In this document: in pieces, positions 4,425 through 6,231 of the stretch
Layout: every line of letters starts with the position of its first letter
Numbering within the stretch: position 1 is the stretch's first letter
From: Paracoccaceae bacterium
Lineage (GTDB): Bacteria; Pseudomonadota; Alphaproteobacteria; Rhodobacterales; Rhodobacteraceae
Assembly (NCBI GenBank): GCA_026982515.1
Contig: JALSGY010000036.1
Coordinates: 1 to 6,231 of the forward strand
Length of the DNA: 6,231 nucleotides
Direction: 5' to 3'
Made by a program: the position numbers and the translations under genes
The notes under the pieces: generated by a model
What the model saw: the letters and a program-made list of their open reading frames with translations, nothing else
Told to the model about the DNA's origin: nothing
Databases searched by the model: none

Positions 4425-6231
4425 ATGCGCAGTCTGGCAGTCGGCGACGGGGTCCACGAGGCGGCCGATTACGCCGGTGCCGTGGAGGATGTGGCCTCTT
4501 TGCCGTTCAGTCTTCGGGTGCTGGCCGAGAATGCCTTTCGCACGGGCGGGGCGCAGGCCGCCCGACTGGTGGCGGCGCGCGGCGGGGCGGCGGTGCCCTT
4601 CCGCCCGCATCGGCTGTTGCTGCAGGACATGCTCGGCCTGCCGCTGCTGGTCGATCTGATGGCCCTGCGCACGGCGGCGGCGCGCACCGGCGCCGATGCC
4701 TCGGCGATCGACATGAGCCTGCCGGTCGATCTGGTGATCGACCACGCGCTGACCCTTCACCACTGGGCCGCACCGGACGCACTGGAGAAGAACCAGCGCC
4801 GCGAGTTCGAGGTGAACCGCGAGCGCTTCGCCTTTCTCAAGGCCTGCGAGGCGCGGTTTGCCGCCCTGCGCATCTTTCCCCCCGGCGGGGGCATCATGCA
4901 CCAGATCAACCTCGAGCATCTCGCCCAGGTGGTCGTGCAGCCGCAGCGGACGCACCCCCTGCTGGTGCCCGATACCTGCCTGGGCACCGACAGCCACACG
5001 CCGATGGTCAATGCGCTGGGTGTCCTGGGCTGGGGCATCGGCGGGCTCGAGGCCGAGGCGATCATGCTGGGCGAGGCGGCATCCGTGAACGTGCCCCGGG
5101 TGGTCGGGCTGGAAATCACCGGCGACCTGCCCGCGGGCTGCACCGCCACCGACATCGCCCTGGTGGCGGCCGAGAAGCTGCGCGCCCATGGCGTGGTCGA
5201 CTGTTTCGTGGAGCTGTTCGGCCCCGGCTATGGTGCCCTGCCGGTGCCCGACCGCGCCACCATTGCCAACATGGCCCCCGAATACGGCGCCACCTGCGTG
5301 TTCTGTCCGGTCGATGGCAACACCCTGCGATATCTGCGCGAAACCGGCCGGGCCGCCGCTCACGTGGCGCGGGCCGAGGCCTTTTGCCGGGCACAACGGC
5401 TGTGGGCCGGCGAGGGGCGCGTGCCCGAGTTCGATGCGGTGGTCGGTCTCGATCTGGGGCGGTTGCAGCGCGTGGTCTCCGGTCCCGCCCGCCCGGAGCA
5501 GTGCATGCCCCTGGCCCGGGCGCCGGCGAGGATCGGGGATTTCGGGGAAAATTCGGACAGGCGCGTCCCGGTGCCGGGAGAGCGTTTCACCATCGGCGAT
5601 GGCGATGTGCTGATTGCGGCGATCACCAGCTGCACCAACACCGCCAACCCGCGCAACATGGTGCTGGCCGGGCTGGTGGCACGCAAGGCGCTGGCGCGGG
5701 GGCTGCGCGTGAAACCCTGGGTGAAAACCTCGCTGGCGCCGGGCTCGCGTGTGGTGGCGCGCTACCTCGCGCGTGCCGGGCTGCAGGAAGCGCTCGATGC
5801 GCTGGGCTTTCAGGTGGCGGGCTTTGCCTGTTCCACCTGCAACGGCATGTCCGGGCCGCTGGCGCCGGGCATCGAGGTGGCGGTTCGCGAGCACCGCATC
5901 AAGGCGGTGGCGGTGCTTTCGGGCAATCGCAACTTTCCCGGCCGCATCAACCCGCTGGCGGCGCGCAACCTGCTGGCCTCGCCGCCGCTGGTGGTGGCCT
6001 ATGCCCTGGCCGGCACGGTGCGTGTCGACCTGACGACGCAGCCGCTGGGCCATGACCGCGAAGGCCGGCCGGTGCTGCTGGATGATCTCTGGCCCGACGA
6101 GGCCGAGGTGCGGCAGATCATGCACGACAGCCTGGAGGCGGAGGATTTCCGCCGGATCTACGGCGGGATCGAGGCGGTCAGTCCGCGGTGGAACAGTCTG
6201 GAGGTGGAGGAGGGCGAATATTCCTGGCCGC
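4425..6231 (+). CDS. acnD: Aconitase-family 2-methylcitrate dehydratase, AcnD-like (incomplete at the window end)
   Basis: A continuous frame of 602 codons runs off the window. Members of this family have about 860-900 residues, so the C-terminal swivel domain is missing here. It should dehydrate 2-methylcitrate to 2-methyl-cis-aconitate, feeding PrpB just upstream. The [4Fe-4S] ligands are Cys403 in TSCTNT and Cys469/Cys472 in FACSTCNGMSG, the same 66- and 3-residue spacing as in E. coli AcnA. Other active-site segments are MHQINLE (158-164), GTDSHTP (187-193), RATIANMAPEYGAT and SLAPGSRVV. The CNGMSG following the cluster cysteines and GIMHQINLE are AcnD-like, since AcnA has CIGNSG and GICHQVNLE. 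Much of the rest (VNALGVLGWGIGGLEAEA, the GHDREGRPV region) reads like AcnA. The N-terminus is about 30 residues shorter than AcnA. It could therefore be a true AcnD, an aconitase acting on both citrates, or a separate clade. No PrpF partner is visible in the window. Confidence 0.82.
   Translation, partial: MRSLAVGDGVHEAADYAGAVEDVASLPFSLRVLAENAFRTGGAQAARLVAARGGAAVPFRPHRLLLQDMLGLPLLVDLMALRTAAARTGADASAIDMSLPVDLVIDHALTLHHWAAPDALEKNQRREFEVNRERFAFLKACEARFAALRIFPPGGGIMHQINLEHLAQVVVQPQRTHPLLVPDTCLGTDSHTPMVNALGVLGWGIGGLEAEAIMLGEAASVNVPRVVGLEITGDLPAGCTATDIALVAAEKLRAHGVVDCFVELFGPGYGALPVPDRATIANMAPEYGATCVFCPVDGNTLRYLRETGRAAAHVARAEAFCRAQRLWAGEGRVPEFDAVVGLDLGRLQRVVSGPARPEQCMPLARAPARIGDFGENSDRRVPVPGERFTIGDGDVLIAAITSCTNTANPRNMVLAGLVARKALARGLRVKPWVKTSLAPGSRVVARYLARAGLQEALDALGFQVAGFACSTCNGMSGPLAPGIEVAVREHRIKAVAVLSGNRNFPGRINPLAARNLLASPPLVVAYALAGTVRVDLTTQPLGHDREGRPVLLDDLWPDEAEVRQIMHDSLEAEDFRRIYGGIEAVSPRWNSLEVEEGEYSWP

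Noticed and set aside
4398..6125. Minus-strand open frame (575 codons) opposite the aconitase-family gene
   Set aside because: It is rich in His, Gln, Arg and Gly with no domain, whereas the plus strand carries all the aconitase motifs in a continuous frame.

Overview
The window is a very G+C-rich chromosomal segment, with G or C at most third codon positions. The gene content is ordinary for a free-living, aerobic Pseudomonadota. The ExoY-type sugar transferase and the membrane-anchored glutamate-synthase-like protein would suit an alphaproteobacterium, but nothing here proves the class. There is no phage, transposon, CRISPR, tRNA or rRNA signal.

Layout: (1) Positions 16-714, minus strand, hold two small overlapping reading frames, both apparently broken. 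The first looks like a secreted protein with a signal peptide, but it needs one frameshift and carries one in-frame TAG. The second looks like a small single-span membrane protein, and it too seems to need a frameshift. They are joined by an ATGA stop/start overlap. (2) Positions 715-953 are a divergent intergenic region with the only clearly AT-rich patch in the window, centred on an imperfect inverted repeat. (3) Positions 954-1652, plus strand, encode an ExoY/WcaJ-type polyprenyl-phosphate sugar-1-phosphate transferase, the priming enzyme of polysaccharide synthesis. (4) Positions 1751-3343 (or 3349), minus strand, encode an FMN/[3Fe-4S] glutamate-synthase-like protein with two N-terminal membrane helices. 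It converges on the sugar transferase and diverges from the next gene. (5) Positions 3518-4408, plus strand, encode PrpB (2-methylisocitrate lyase). It is followed after 16 bases by an aconitase-family gene (4425 to the window end, incomplete) that carries AcnD-like signatures.

prpB and the aconitase-family gene form an operon for the methylcitrate cycle of propionyl-CoA breakdown. The dehydratase acts on 2-methylcitrate and the lyase splits 2-methylisocitrate into pyruvate and succinate. Methylcitrate synthase (prpC), PrpF and a PrpR-type regulator are not in the window. The glutamate-synthase-like gene shares the divergent promoter region with prpB, but no functional link is visible.

No clearly new system is present. 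The points most worth a second look are the decayed or recoded two-gene secreted/membrane module at 16-714, the mixed AcnA/AcnD character of the aconitase-family protein, and the inverted repeat upstream of the sugar transferase.
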